From Paenibacillus nasutitermitis (GTDB lineage Bacteria; Bacillota; Bacilli; Paenibacillales; Paenibacillaceae): a stretch of DNA of 64,000 bases. The notes below the pieces were generated by a model. It saw only the letters and a list, made by a program, of their open reading frames with translations. It made no database searches and was not told the DNA's origin. How positions within the stretch are numbered: position 1 is the first letter of the stretch; the number at the start of each line of letters is the position of its first letter. The position numbers were made by a program, and so were the translations under genes. Below, piece by piece: positions 26,561-35,301 of this stretch. The stretch lies in NCBI RefSeq assembly GCF_014641075.1, contig NZ_BMHP01000002.1, positions 124,001-188,000 on the forward strand, given 5' to 3'.

Positions 26561-27393
26561 CCGATTCCTCCATACTCGAAGATAAGCTTGAGCTGGTCTT
26601 TATGCGAGCCGTCTACACCTGTCGGCGTCTCCAAAATAAACGGAATATCTGACAGTGCCGGATAGTTGATCAGCCACCTGAAACCTTCTTCCTTTATATG
26701 TCCTTCTCCCAGGACAGCATGGCGGTCACGTTTTTCACCTGAGGGGTAGACAGAATCATTCAAATGTATGGCCGCAAGATGCGGAAGAACGCCCAGCTGT
26801 TCCGCCTTCTCCATCCAGGGAGCATCCGGGCTTCCATCCCAAACACCACTGGCGAATAAGTGGCAGGTATCCAGACAAAATCCGATTTTTTCCGGGTCGG
26901 TACATAAGTTTCTCACCTGGGCAAGCTCTTCCATCGTGGTTCCCATAAAGGAATGGTCCCCAGCCTGATTCTCGATGAGCAGCTTCGCTTTGCCCTTCCA
27001 GTTTGCCGTTACGGCGCTCAGCGTATGTACGGCATTCCGGTAACCCTCCAACGGATCCTTGCCTTTATAAATGCCAAAATGCACGACCACGCCGAGCGAG
27101 CCGCACGCTTCCGCGATGTCGAGATCATTCAGCAGAGACACAATGGTACGCTTGCGCTGATCTTCACTTTCCGCCGCCACATTGGTCGGATAGGGAGTGT
27201 GTCCAATGGAAACGATTCCTCGCTCCTGGCAGAAATTCGCGCACCTGGCCCCATCTCCCGCATCAAACTTTTTGACGCTCAGGCTTCTCGGATTTTTTGG
27301 GAAATATTGAAATGCGTTGGCGCCTAATGCTGCAGCCCGTTTAGCCGCTTCCAGGTAACCGCCTCTTGTCGACACATGACAGCCCGCCCGCAT
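26557..27393 (-). CDS. nfo: Endonuclease IV
   Basis: 278 aa from ATG 27393 (MRAGCHVSTRGGYLEAA), which lies 4 nt after the fpg stop and has AGGATCGG upstream; the longer frame overlaps fpg and is rejected. AP endonuclease of base excision repair, TIM-barrel with three zinc ions. Motifs: FPKNPRSL, VVHFGIYKG, LLIENQAGDHS, IGFCLDTCHLFASG, AIHLNDSVYPSGEKRDRH, GEGHI and FILETP. Follows the Fpg-like glycosylase gene, giving a glycosylase/AP-endonuclease pair. Confidence 0.95.
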   Translation of the reverse strand: MRAGCHVSTRGGYLEAAKRAAALGANAFQYFPKNPRSLSVKKFDAGDGARCANFCQERGIVSIGHTPYPTNVAAESEDQRKRTIVSLLNDLDIAEACGSLGVVVHFGIYKGKDPLEGYRNAVHTLSAVTANWKGKAKLLIENQAGDHSFMGTTMEELAQVRNLCTDPEKIGFCLDTCHLFASGVWDGSPDAPWMEKAEQLGVLPHLAAIHLNDSVYPSGEKRDRHAVLGEGHIKEEGFRWLINYPALSDIPFILETPTGVDGSHKDQLKLIFEYGGIG

Positions 27394-27397
27394 CGAT

Positions 27398-28213
27398 TTA
27401 CCGATCCTTCTGGCAGGATGGGCAGTAGAACATTTTGCGGGAATTGATTTCTCCCTGCTCCACGGTCCCGCCGCATCTAATACACGGTTCACCGCCGCGA
27501 TCATAGACCAGGCAATGGTCGTTATAGCCGCCGGTCAGCGTATCATCAGCCGTCATAGGCATCTCCATATACCCGCCTAGGGATGCCGCATTCAACAGTA
27601 CCTTATGCATGGAATGGTAAAGCTTCTCCCATGTTTCCGGCTCGAGATCGGAAATCCGGGCATCCGGACGAACGCCGGCATCGAACACGATTTCATCGGC
27701 ATAACAGTTCCCGATTCCCGATACCACCTGCTGATTCACAAGCGCCGTCTTCAGCGAACCCCGTTTTCCGGCAAACCGCTTTCGGAACTGCTCCAGCGTT
27801 AATCGTTTATCGAGGGGATCCGGTCCAAGCTTTTCCAGATGCGCTTCCACTTCCTTGACCTTATACAGGTGGAGATAGCCCAGGCGCAATCCAATAAAGC
27901 TGAGCTCTCCGGACGGAAACTCAAGCGCAACTTGAACGGACCTGTCGGGACGCTCTCCCGGAGGACCAAAATGGATCAGGCCGCCCAGCATCAGATGAAG
28001 GAGCAGCCGTTTACCGTCATCCAGGTGGAACAGCAGCATTTTGCCTCTGCGCTCCACGAACAGAACGGTTTTGCCTATGAGCGACTCATGAAAAGCCTCA
28101 GGGCTCACATTAATCGATTTCTCGCGATTGACTTCTACTTTCGTAATTGGCTGGCCCGATATACGCTCGGCCAGCATCTTGCGATAGGTTTCCATTTCCG
28201 GCCATTCCGGCAT
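27398..28213 (-). CDS. Fpg/Nei-family DNA glycosylase
   Basis: 271 aa. The N-terminal PE catalytic pair is present (MPEWPEMETYRKMLAERI), although the W and M depart from the usual MPELPEVET. H2TH region: RLTLEQFRKRFAGKRGSLKTALVNQQVVSGIGNCYADEIVFDAGV. C-terminal zinc finger CIRCGG...FYCPSC with the DNA-contacting arginine. Likely excises oxidised bases; because of the divergent N-terminus it may be an Fpg paralog rather than the main MutM. 4 nt from nfo. Confidence 0.9.
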   Translation of the reverse strand: MPEWPEMETYRKMLAERISGQPITKVEVNREKSINVSPEAFHESLIGKTVLFVERRGKMLLFHLDDGKRLLLHLMLGGLIHFGPPGERPDRSVQVALEFPSGELSFIGLRLGYLHLYKVKEVEAHLEKLGPDPLDKRLTLEQFRKRFAGKRGSLKTALVNQQVVSGIGNCYADEIVFDAGVRPDARISDLEPETWEKLYHSMHKVLLNAASLGGYMEMPMTADDTLTGGYNDHCLVYDRGGEPCIRCGGTVEQGEINSRKMFYCPSCQKDR

Positions 28214-28248
28214 CGTTCTCTTCCTTTCTCGTCTGCGGTACTTACGGT

Positions 28249-29058
28249 TTACGATTTATTTTCAGTGAAAGCGATCAATTTATGTAAGTCTTCAAGCACA
28301 ACATCCGCCTCGCACCCTGCCCTTTGCAGAAGATCGGCATAATCGGCTTTGGTGGCAAGGCCGGTAAGGAGCAGAATCGTCGGGCAGCCTGCCGCGTGGC
28401 CTGCAGCAATATCCGTTGCCGGGTTATCGCCGATCACCCAGGTCTCTTCCGGAGATAGGCCAAGCTGCTCAAGTGCAACATGCATTAAAACACTCGAAGG
28501 CTTGCCGATCAAAACCGGTTCAATGCCTGTCGCGGTCCGAAGCATGGCGGCAATCGTACCCGCGCCTGGGAGCAGTTCTCCATCGGAAGGAAGCAGCACA
28601 TCCGGATTGGTTAGCACATACTGTGCTCCGCCGCGTATGTGTTTGACCGCTGCCGCAAGGCGCGCATAAGTAAGCTTGCGGTCAATCCCCTGAACAACAA
28701 AATCCGGCGCTCCCTCCACTACCTGCAGTCCGGCTTCGGCAACCGACTCGTGCAGCCCCGTTTCCCCGACCACAAAAACTCGCGCTCCCGGCTGCCGTTC
28801 CGCAATATATGATGCGGCAGCAATCGCGGATGTGCAAACGTCAGTTGATTCTGCCGGAATTCCCATGCCTCTCAGACGACTGGCGACGGCTTCCGGAGCT
28901 GTGGTCGAATTATTGGTTACAAACAAATAGGGAATCTGCTTCTCGCGAAGCAAAAGAATAAACGCGTCGGCTCCTTCGATCATTGTCTGACCATTATACA
29001 GGGTACCGTCCAGATCGATCAGAATCCCTTTCAAGGCGGCATCTGCAGACGCGGCCAT
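28249..29058 (-). CDS. HAD-family phosphatase (NagD/YutF-like)
   Basis: 269 aa. Motif I ILIDLDGTLYNG, motif II FVTNNST, lysine in VLIGKPSSVLM, motif IV VIGDNPATDIAAGHAAG. The C2b cap between about 90 and 190 is typical of the NagD/p-nitrophenylphosphatase group. Starts immediately after the Gfo/Idh stop codon. Substrate probably a sugar phosphate or nucleotide. Confidence 0.9.
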   Translation of the reverse strand: MAASADAALKGILIDLDGTLYNGQTMIEGADAFILLLREKQIPYLFVTNNSTTAPEAVASRLRGMGIPAESTDVCTSAIAAASYIAERQPGARVFVVGETGLHESVAEAGLQVVEGAPDFVVQGIDRKLTYARLAAAVKHIRGGAQYVLTNPDVLLPSDGELLPGAGTIAAMLRTATGIEPVLIGKPSSVLMHVALEQLGLSPEETWVIGDNPATDIAAGHAAGCPTILLLTGLATKADYADLLQRAGCEADVVLEDLHKLIAFTENKS

Positions 29059-30150
29059 TTACGACCACCCCTTATTCTCGGTCATTACCCTGTCTATCCA
29101 GTATTCCGCATTAACACCATCCTCAATCGTCGGAGCAAGTCCCTTCCAATGGTCATCGCCGGCATAGCGCTTGATAAAATGATGGAGCGCTGCAAAATGG
29201 GTATCCACAGCGATACCCATCGTTGCCTTCTCATCCGGAAGCAGACTGATGGAATCCGGAGTTGGAAGCGCAGAGCGGGTTCCGCTGAGCAGATGAACAA
29301 CCGGAACGGAATCGCGTTCCAGATCGCAGGTAATGGAGCCTTTCGTACCGACGATTTGAATATCGTAGGCATCGGACCCCAGAGCGATGCGGGATACTTC
29401 TGCTGTCCCGCTCACACCGGAAGCAGTCGAATAATTCATCATCGCCCAATCGTCCACATCCACGTTTACAATTTCACCGGTTACGGGATCGGGGCGCTTC
29501 TGCACATAGGTATTGGTCCGGCCGCTGACATCTGTCAGCTTGCCGAACCAGTGGTGAAGCAGGTCAATAACATGAACACCCAGATCGCTGATGGCTCCTC
29601 CGCCGGACATGCCGCTTTGCAGCCGCCAGGTGACAGGACGCTCAGGGCTCAGATAACCCGATCGGCGGTAGGATATTTTGCATTGCAGGACATTTCCGAT
29701 CACGCTTTCCGAAAGCCAGTGCTTGATCCTCATAACTGCCGGGTGGTAACGGAAGGTGAAGGCAAGCTGCTCCTGAATATCCGGTTTGCTTTGAACTTTT
29801 GAGAGCAGATCACGGGAACGCTCGTAGGACTCTGTCACCGGTTTCTCGCAATATACCGCTTTGTTGCCTTGAAGAGCTGCCATCACATCGTCATAGTGGT
29901 TGGCATTGGGGGTGCAGACATCCACGATATGAACCTGAGCGTCTGCTGCCGCTTCTGCTGCCGATGAGGTCACATGGCGGAATCCGATCGCCTGCGCCTG
30001 CGCCAGATGAAGGTCGGGTCTGCGTGTGACCAGCGTATCCAGCACCGGTATAAGCGGCGGGTTTTTGATTATAGGCATCGCACGAAGTGCGGTCATATGC
30101 GTTTTAGCAATATTTCCAAAGCCAAGTATGGCAAATCGTATTTCTTTCAT
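29059..30150 (-). CDS. Gfo/Idh/MocA-family oxidoreductase
   Basis: 363 aa NAD(P)-dependent dehydrogenase. Rossmann motif FAILGFGNIAKTHMTAL, VDVCTPNANHYDDVMAAL, catalytic lysine in AVYCEKPVTESY, and the second-domain catalytic region SGGGAISDLGVHVIDLLHHW. Its ATG overlaps the mrfB stop (ATGA) and its stop abuts the HAD phosphatase, so it is in the same operon. Likely substrate a sugar or inositol derivative; not determinable here. Confidence 0.92.
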   Translation of the reverse strand: MKEIRFAILGFGNIAKTHMTALRAMPIIKNPPLIPVLDTLVTRRPDLHLAQAQAIGFRHVTSSAAEAAADAQVHIVDVCTPNANHYDDVMAALQGNKAVYCEKPVTESYERSRDLLSKVQSKPDIQEQLAFTFRYHPAVMRIKHWLSESVIGNVLQCKISYRRSGYLSPERPVTWRLQSGMSGGGAISDLGVHVIDLLHHWFGKLTDVSGRTNTYVQKRPDPVTGEIVNVDVDDWAMMNYSTASGVSGTAEVSRIALGSDAYDIQIVGTKGSITCDLERDSVPVVHLLSGTRSALPTPDSISLLPDEKATMGIAVDTHFAALHHFIKRYAGDDHWKGLAPTIEDGVNAEYWIDRVMTENKGWS

Positions 30151-31631
30151 CCATAAAGCCTCCCTGTCTTGGTCCTGAGCCGTTCAATCCGTTTGCGGAT
30201 ATTATCGATTTCGGTACGGCGTTTCGTATCCATGCGTATGCCCGTGTAACGCCGCTGAATCAGCGACAACGCTTCTTCAGCAAGCAGGAGCGCTTCGTCA
30301 AGCTGTTTGGTCTTGTGTTCAAAATACATCGCCAGCTCGATATGTGCATTCCAGTCCGGCCAATCGGAGCTCCGAGCCCCTTGTACAGCCTTCTGCCACA
30401 ATAACACAGCACGCGACCAATTTCCACATTTCTTGTCACGCTCTGCCAGCAAACACAGGCATGATGCCGGGCTCAGGGATTCCCGGGCAAGCCTCGCATA
30501 TAATTCTTCAGCATGCTGCAATGCGCCCATCTTCTCAAGCCACAAGCCGGTCCGAATCAGCTCTTCCGGTTCGGCGGGATGCATCACATAGGTGCCGATT
30601 CTTCCTTCAAGCAGATGTCCGAAGCGGATTGCAAGACAGGTAAGCGACAGCATGTCGCTTTCGTTGTGAAGGAATACGCCAAGCAGCGGCTGCGGATCGT
30701 CATCGGCCAGATACTGAAAATAGATAGAAGGCGCGAGAGAGCCCGGAACATCGTCCGTGCGCTGGATGCCAAGCCGTTCTTCTTCCACGTGACTGAGCTT
30801 GCAGGATATCAGCGTGTTCCGCCATATACTCCGTGACGGATGAAGAAGATCAATATGCACAGGTTCCCATTTGAAACGCCGGTAGCCATTGAGAATAAAC
30901 CGGTTTTGCAGCACAGGCCAGTCGAAGGTGCGCCCGTTATACGTGACCAGATGCGAGTAGCGGGGCAGTTTCTCCTGTAAATAAGCCAACATCGCCCGCT
31001 CCTCGGCCGGATGGCGGATCAGCATCTGTTCGACGATATAGGCCCCTTCCTCCATATAACCAAGTCCCACCATAAAAGGTACATTGCCCGTTCCGACCCC
31101 GAGCCCAGTCGTTTCCAGATCAAGAAACAACACGCGGTCCGGATGGACGGTGGGATATGCCAAATCATACAGCGAATCGATGTTTGGTTTCCCCGCTTTT
31201 GCTGCGGCCCTGGACTCCCGTTTGGCTTTTTCGGTGCCGGCAAGCCGCTCAAACGCACTCAGTCCGGCCACTGTTTCACTAAGCTCAGACAAATGATGAA
31301 TGCCATGACGGTGTGTCAAAGGGTAACGGATCCGGCGGATCAGAAAGAACCCTTCCGAGGATTCCTGAATCACAACACCCAAGCCATCCCAATCTGCCGA
31401 AAGCGGCTCAATATCGGCAGAATCGGAATCAGCGGTCGATGCCTCCTGCTGCTCCATCTGATCATTATCCGCATTCAAATCCGGCTGGAAGGTCCTGATC
31501 AGGCCAATCCCATCGGGGGTTGACGTCTGCTGGTTATCTTCTTCTGACAGGTGGTCTGCTTCCGAACTGGCTGATGATGTCCCGGCAGCACTTCCTCTGA
31601 GGCGCAAAATCCGGTCGCGCAGCCCGCTCAT
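30147..31631 (-). CDS. mrfB: MrfB (YprB) DEDD-type exonuclease
   Basis: 494 aa from ATG 31631, which overlaps the mrfA stop by 4 nt; the longer frame lies inside mrfA and is rejected. RNase H-like/DEDDh exonuclease domain at about 160-370: VLFLDLETTGLGVGTGNVPF, LVTYNGRTFDWPVLQNRF, NESDMLSLTCLAIRFGHLL. The N-terminal 130 residues are Ser/Glu/Asp-rich and disordered; the C-terminal 110 look like TPR helices (AEELYARLARES, WDRAVLLW-like). In B. subtilis, MrfA helicase and MrfB nuclease act together in mitomycin C lesion repair. Confidence 0.92.
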   Translation of the reverse strand: MSGLRDRILRLRGSAAGTSSASSEADHLSEEDNQQTSTPDGIGLIRTFQPDLNADNDQMEQQEASTADSDSADIEPLSADWDGLGVVIQESSEGFFLIRRIRYPLTHRHGIHHLSELSETVAGLSAFERLAGTEKAKRESRAAAKAGKPNIDSLYDLAYPTVHPDRVLFLDLETTGLGVGTGNVPFMVGLGYMEEGAYIVEQMLIRHPAEERAMLAYLQEKLPRYSHLVTYNGRTFDWPVLQNRFILNGYRRFKWEPVHIDLLHPSRSIWRNTLISCKLSHVEEERLGIQRTDDVPGSLAPSIYFQYLADDDPQPLLGVFLHNESDMLSLTCLAIRFGHLLEGRIGTYVMHPAEPEELIRTGLWLEKMGALQHAEELYARLARESLSPASCLCLLAERDKKCGNWSRAVLLWQKAVQGARSSDWPDWNAHIELAMYFEHKTKQLDEALLLAEEALSLIQRRYTGIRMDTKRRTEIDNIRKRIERLRTKTGRLYG

Positions 31632-33913
31632 GGCCTTACCCCCATTTCTTCTATCAGATCCAGCGCCAGCGATTTGCCCAGCAGACCGACTTCCTCGATC
31701 GGACCAACGCATGCGGGGCAGCCGCTGAGACATGTACAGGACCGGATCAGCGTCTTGGCTTGCTGCAGCAGTTCATCATGCACCTCGTACAGACGTTCGC
31801 TCAGCCCGATGCCGCCTGGATAGCGGTCATAGAAATAGATGGTGGGCCTCTTCGTATGTACAGCCTTGACCTGCGGAACGACGCGGATATCAAAGGGATC
31901 ACACATCAGATAGAGCGGCGCCAAATGAACCAGCACGTTGGCAAGCCCCAGCAGCGCCTGCTGCATATCATTGCTGCTCTTGCGCGCTGCCGCCTCCTCG
32001 CTGAAAGAAAACCAGTAGCCGCTCGTGTGAAGCTCCTCCTCCGGCAAATGGATCGGGCCGGAGCCGATATTCTCGTGAGTGCGCAGGCGGATTTTTTTGA
32101 ATATAGTCGCTTTGGCGTTGATTGTCACTTCTCCGTACTGATGGAGAAGCTCGCCGCTCTGGCGCTCCTTGTCAACATGCAGCACCTTTAGCTCCACGGC
32201 AAGATTGGCATCCGTATAATAATCGACGTCTATTTCCCGTACATATGCTTTCTTCTCCGGATAATCCAGCTTCTCGACCTGATATTGGACCCCTTCATGA
32301 ATATAGATGGCTTCCTCATGAATGAGGGTGGGCGCACTGAACCGGTCAACCTCGCCCAATACGCGGCTGCCGCTCGTCATATCGACAATAATGAAATTCT
32401 CCTGTGCTGCGGAACGCAGTGAAATGCCATGCGCAGGGAAGGATTGCTCCATCCAGTACCAACGGTCCTTGACCCGGTGCAGCACCTTTTCTTCCGCCAG
32501 AAACTCGAGCATATGCTCCAGCGGCTCTTCCCCGAATTTTTCTCCTGCTTCAAAAGGCAGCTCATACGCCGCACATTTGACATGATCGATCAGAATCAGC
32601 AAATTATCCGGATGAATAAGCGCCCGCTCCGGTGGACGGTTGAAGAAGAAATCGGGATTCTGAATCATATATTGGTCAAGCGGATTGCTGCTGGCCACCA
32701 GAAATGTGACCGATGTTCCCTGCCGCCTGCCGGCCCGTCCGGATTGCTGCCAGGTGCTGGCGATTGTTCCGGGATAGCCGTTCATCACGCAGGCCTGAAG
32801 CTGTCCGATATCAATGCCCAGCTCCAGCGCGTTGGTGCTGACAACCCCGCGGATTTCTCCGCTGCGCAGCCCCTGCTCGATCTCCCTTCTAAGCTTGGGC
32901 AGATAACCGCCGCGGTAACCCCGGATGGTCTTGGTTCCCAATTCATCCTTCACAAGCTCCTGCAAATAAGTCAGCAGCAGTTCAACTCTTACCCGGCTGC
33001 GGGCAAACACGATGGTCTGGACGCCCTGGCGAAGCAGGGACGCCGCCAGCTTGCGCGACTCCAGCACACTGCTGCGGCGGATGCCCAGCTGTTTGTTGAC
33101 AACGGGCGGGTTATAGCAAATAAAGTGCTTCTCACCCATTGGCGCACCGTTGTTATTGACCAGTCTCACCCGCTCGCCGATCAGCCGTTCCGCATGCTCA
33201 CCCGGATTATCTATCGTGGCGGAAGCACAAATAAACTGTGGATTGGAGCCGTAAAACCGGCAGATCCGCTTCAATCGTCGGATGACATTGGCCACATGGC
33301 TCCCGAACACCCCTCGATACGAATGAAGCTCATCGATAACGATATATTTTACATTCTCAAACAACTTCACCCATTTGGTGTGATGCGGCAGAATCGCGGA
33401 ATGAAGCATATCCGGATTTGTAACGACGATATGGCCGGCATTACGGATAACCTGACGCACGGTAGGCGGTGTATCGCCGTCATAGGTGTGCGTCTTTAAA
33501 TCGACATCCATCGCCGCTGCCAGCTCCTGAAGCTCCGCTACCTGATCCTGTGCCAGTGCCTTCGTGGGAAATAAATACAGCGCCCTGCCGCTGTCGTTCT
33601 CCAGCAGAGACTGCACCACCGGCAGATTATAACACAATGTTTTGCCGGAGGCGGTAGGCGTTACCGTTACGACGTTCAAGCCACTGCGTACTGCCCGGTA
33701 AGCCTCTGACTGATGAACAAACAGCTGGCTGATTCCCCGTCCGGCCAGCGCCTCTGCCAGCTTGGGATGAATATCCGCCGGCATGTCCGTCGACCGCGCT
33801 TCCTTGGGCGGAATCGTATGCCAATGTGTCACATTATCCATGATTTCCGGCTGCTGCGCGAGCAGCTGCAGCCACTCATCCAAGCTTGATGCCTTACCCG
33901 TCCACCGGTTCAT
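31628..33913 (-). CDS. mrfA: MrfA (YprA) DEAD/DEAH-box helicase
   Basis: 761 aa superfamily 2 helicase. Walker A TPTASGKTLCYNLP, motif II YIVIDELHSYRG, motif III ICASATIDNPGEHAE, motif VI QQSGRAGRRQGTS. The C-terminal DUF1998 zinc cluster has four cysteines (CTCLSGCPACVGP). Partner of MrfB. The Shine-Dalgarno is AAAGGGGAG. First gene of a run of overlapping genes, mrfA-mrfB-Gfo/Idh-HAD-fpg-nfo-cREC. Confidence 0.94.
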   Translation of the reverse strand: MNRWTGKASSLDEWLQLLAQQPEIMDNVTHWHTIPPKEARSTDMPADIHPKLAEALAGRGISQLFVHQSEAYRAVRSGLNVVTVTPTASGKTLCYNLPVVQSLLENDSGRALYLFPTKALAQDQVAELQELAAAMDVDLKTHTYDGDTPPTVRQVIRNAGHIVVTNPDMLHSAILPHHTKWVKLFENVKYIVIDELHSYRGVFGSHVANVIRRLKRICRFYGSNPQFICASATIDNPGEHAERLIGERVRLVNNNGAPMGEKHFICYNPPVVNKQLGIRRSSVLESRKLAASLLRQGVQTIVFARSRVRVELLLTYLQELVKDELGTKTIRGYRGGYLPKLRREIEQGLRSGEIRGVVSTNALELGIDIGQLQACVMNGYPGTIASTWQQSGRAGRRQGTSVTFLVASSNPLDQYMIQNPDFFFNRPPERALIHPDNLLILIDHVKCAAYELPFEAGEKFGEEPLEHMLEFLAEEKVLHRVKDRWYWMEQSFPAHGISLRSAAQENFIIVDMTSGSRVLGEVDRFSAPTLIHEEAIYIHEGVQYQVEKLDYPEKKAYVREIDVDYYTDANLAVELKVLHVDKERQSGELLHQYGEVTINAKATIFKKIRLRTHENIGSGPIHLPEEELHTSGYWFSFSEEAAARKSSNDMQQALLGLANVLVHLAPLYLMCDPFDIRVVPQVKAVHTKRPTIYFYDRYPGGIGLSERLYEVHDELLQQAKTLIRSCTCLSGCPACVGPIEEVGLLGKSLALDLIEEMGVRP

Positions 33914-34106
33914 GTGCCATTCTCCCCTTTATATACCTATTGGATAGAGCCGGTATCGAGTCGGTACACTACCCAAATCGAAGCTGACTCCTGAAATTTA
34001 AAATAAGTCCGTTGCTGAAAACCATCCATTAGCGTTAGAAAGGGAGTTAAGTGTGTTGCGAATTCCCCTTACTACATATTGTACAGAATGCATGTTCGGT
34101 CCGCAA
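33914..34106. other. mrfA-rnz intergenic, upstream part
   Basis: AT-rich non-coding stretch upstream of mrfA. No clear -35/-10 pair, riboswitch or operator was found. The weak minus ORF at 34047-34247 that overlaps the rnz stop looks like chance. Confidence 0.35.
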
Positions 34107-34160
34107 TCGAAAATGACAAAGAACCGCCTTCAACCCGAATTGAGTTAGTAAGACGGCTCC
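34107..34160 (-). terminator. Probable terminator of rnz
   Basis: Long hairpin GAGCCGTCTT / AAGGCGGTTC (10 pairs including G-U) with an inner AAC/GTT stem, followed by a moderately T-rich tail (CTTTGTCATTTTC) on the minus strand. Confidence 0.65.
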
Positions 34161-34243
34161 ATTAATATGCTTGTTTGTATCGTTCACATTGAACAAATCC
34201 TTATGCACAAGGGTACACTTCGCACTACACCTTAACACTTCAC

Positions 34244-35191
34244 TCAAACAGATGAAGCATTACTCCCCATCCGCGGCACATGAATCTCCAGATAATCACG
34301 AGCGGCTACCGTATCGGGAAAAATCGTTTGCGCATCGGCAGTTAGCTTTTCTACGGCTTCATCGTCAAAGCGCGAGCTGAAATGGGTCAGCAGCAGCTGC
34401 CTCACGCCTGCTTTTGCCGCGATTTCCGCCGCCTGCAGTACAGTGGAATGGCCGTATGCCTCCGCTTTCTCCTCCATGCCTGCTCCAAATGTGGCTTCAT
34501 GCACGAGCAGGTCGGCTCCCTGAGCCAGGATGACGGCGTTCCCGCAAGGTTTGGTATCGCCTAAAATAGTCACAATTCTGCCGGGAACGCTCGGGCCAAC
34601 CACATCCGAAGAGCGGATGATCACGCCCCCTGCGAGCTTCACATCCTCGCCTCTTTTCAGTCTGCCATACAAAGGTCCTGGCGGAACTTTCAGCTCGGCA
34701 AGTTTTGTCAGGTCAAGATGTCCCGGCTGCGGAAGTTCCGTAATCCGGTAGCCATAAGATGGCATCCTGTGCTCCAGCGGGGCGGCTTCTACAATAAAGC
34801 CGTCATCTTGCGCAATTATTCCCGTTGAATCAATCTCAATGAAGTCCAGCTCATATTCCAAATGCACCCCGCTGTGCTCGAAGACGCCTTCCAGATACGC
34901 GCGTATCCCGATTGGACCATAAATTTGCAGGGGGCCCGCCCCGTCGAAATATGAACGGCTTGTCAAAAGTCCGGGCAATCCATAAATATGATCGCCATGG
35001 AGGTGGGTGATCAGGATGCGTTCCAACCGGTTAAGCTTCAGCTTGCTTGATAGCAAACGATGCTGCGTTCCCTCGCCACAATCGATCAGCCAAAATCCAT
35101 TCGCGGGATCAGGCAGCTTAAGTGCAATCGATGTCACGTTGCGCGCTTTGGTCGGCCTTCCTGCACTTGTTCCCAGAAATATAATCCGCAT
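34244..35191 (-). CDS. rnz: Ribonuclease Z
   Basis: 315 aa from ATG 35191 (MRIIFLGTSAGRPTKARNVT), with GGAGGAGAG upstream; the longer frame is rejected. Removes tRNA 3' trailers. Metal motif ITHLHGDHIYGLPGLL, the flexible exosite arm around LKVPPGPLYGRLKRGEDV, and ILGDTKPC, VHEATF and LTHFSSRF. Length matches B. subtilis Rnz (307 aa). Confidence 0.95.
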   Translation of the reverse strand: MRIIFLGTSAGRPTKARNVTSIALKLPDPANGFWLIDCGEGTQHRLLSSKLKLNRLERILITHLHGDHIYGLPGLLTSRSYFDGAGPLQIYGPIGIRAYLEGVFEHSGVHLEYELDFIEIDSTGIIAQDDGFIVEAAPLEHRMPSYGYRITELPQPGHLDLTKLAELKVPPGPLYGRLKRGEDVKLAGGVIIRSSDVVGPSVPGRIVTILGDTKPCGNAVILAQGADLLVHEATFGAGMEEKAEAYGHSTVLQAAEIAAKAGVRQLLLTHFSSRFDDEAVEKLTADAQTIFPDTVAARDYLEIHVPRMGSNASSV

Positions 35192-35224
35192 AGCTGCTCT
35201 CCTCCTTAAGTCCTCTCTAATAAC

Positions 35225-35270
35225 AATACCCTTAGCAGGGCGGGTATAATACCGAGCTGCCAAGGGTATT
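35225..35270. repeat. Hairpin between metH and rnz
   Basis: AATACCCTTAGCAG pairs with CTGCCAAGGGTATT (one mismatch, 14 bp). It has no strong T tract in either direction. It may be a weak metH terminator or a processing or stability element in a metH-rnz transcript. Confidence 0.4.
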
Positions 35271-35301
35271 TCATGAGAAACAAGGCCAACCATCGGATTC
35301 C

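Noticed and set aside
32429-33499. 356-aa plus-strand ORF opposite mrfA
   Set aside because: Antisense shadow of the helicase gene.
34047-34247. 66-aa minus ORF overlapping the rnz stop
   Set aside because: TTG start without binding site, spans the rnz terminator hairpin, no recognisable sequence.
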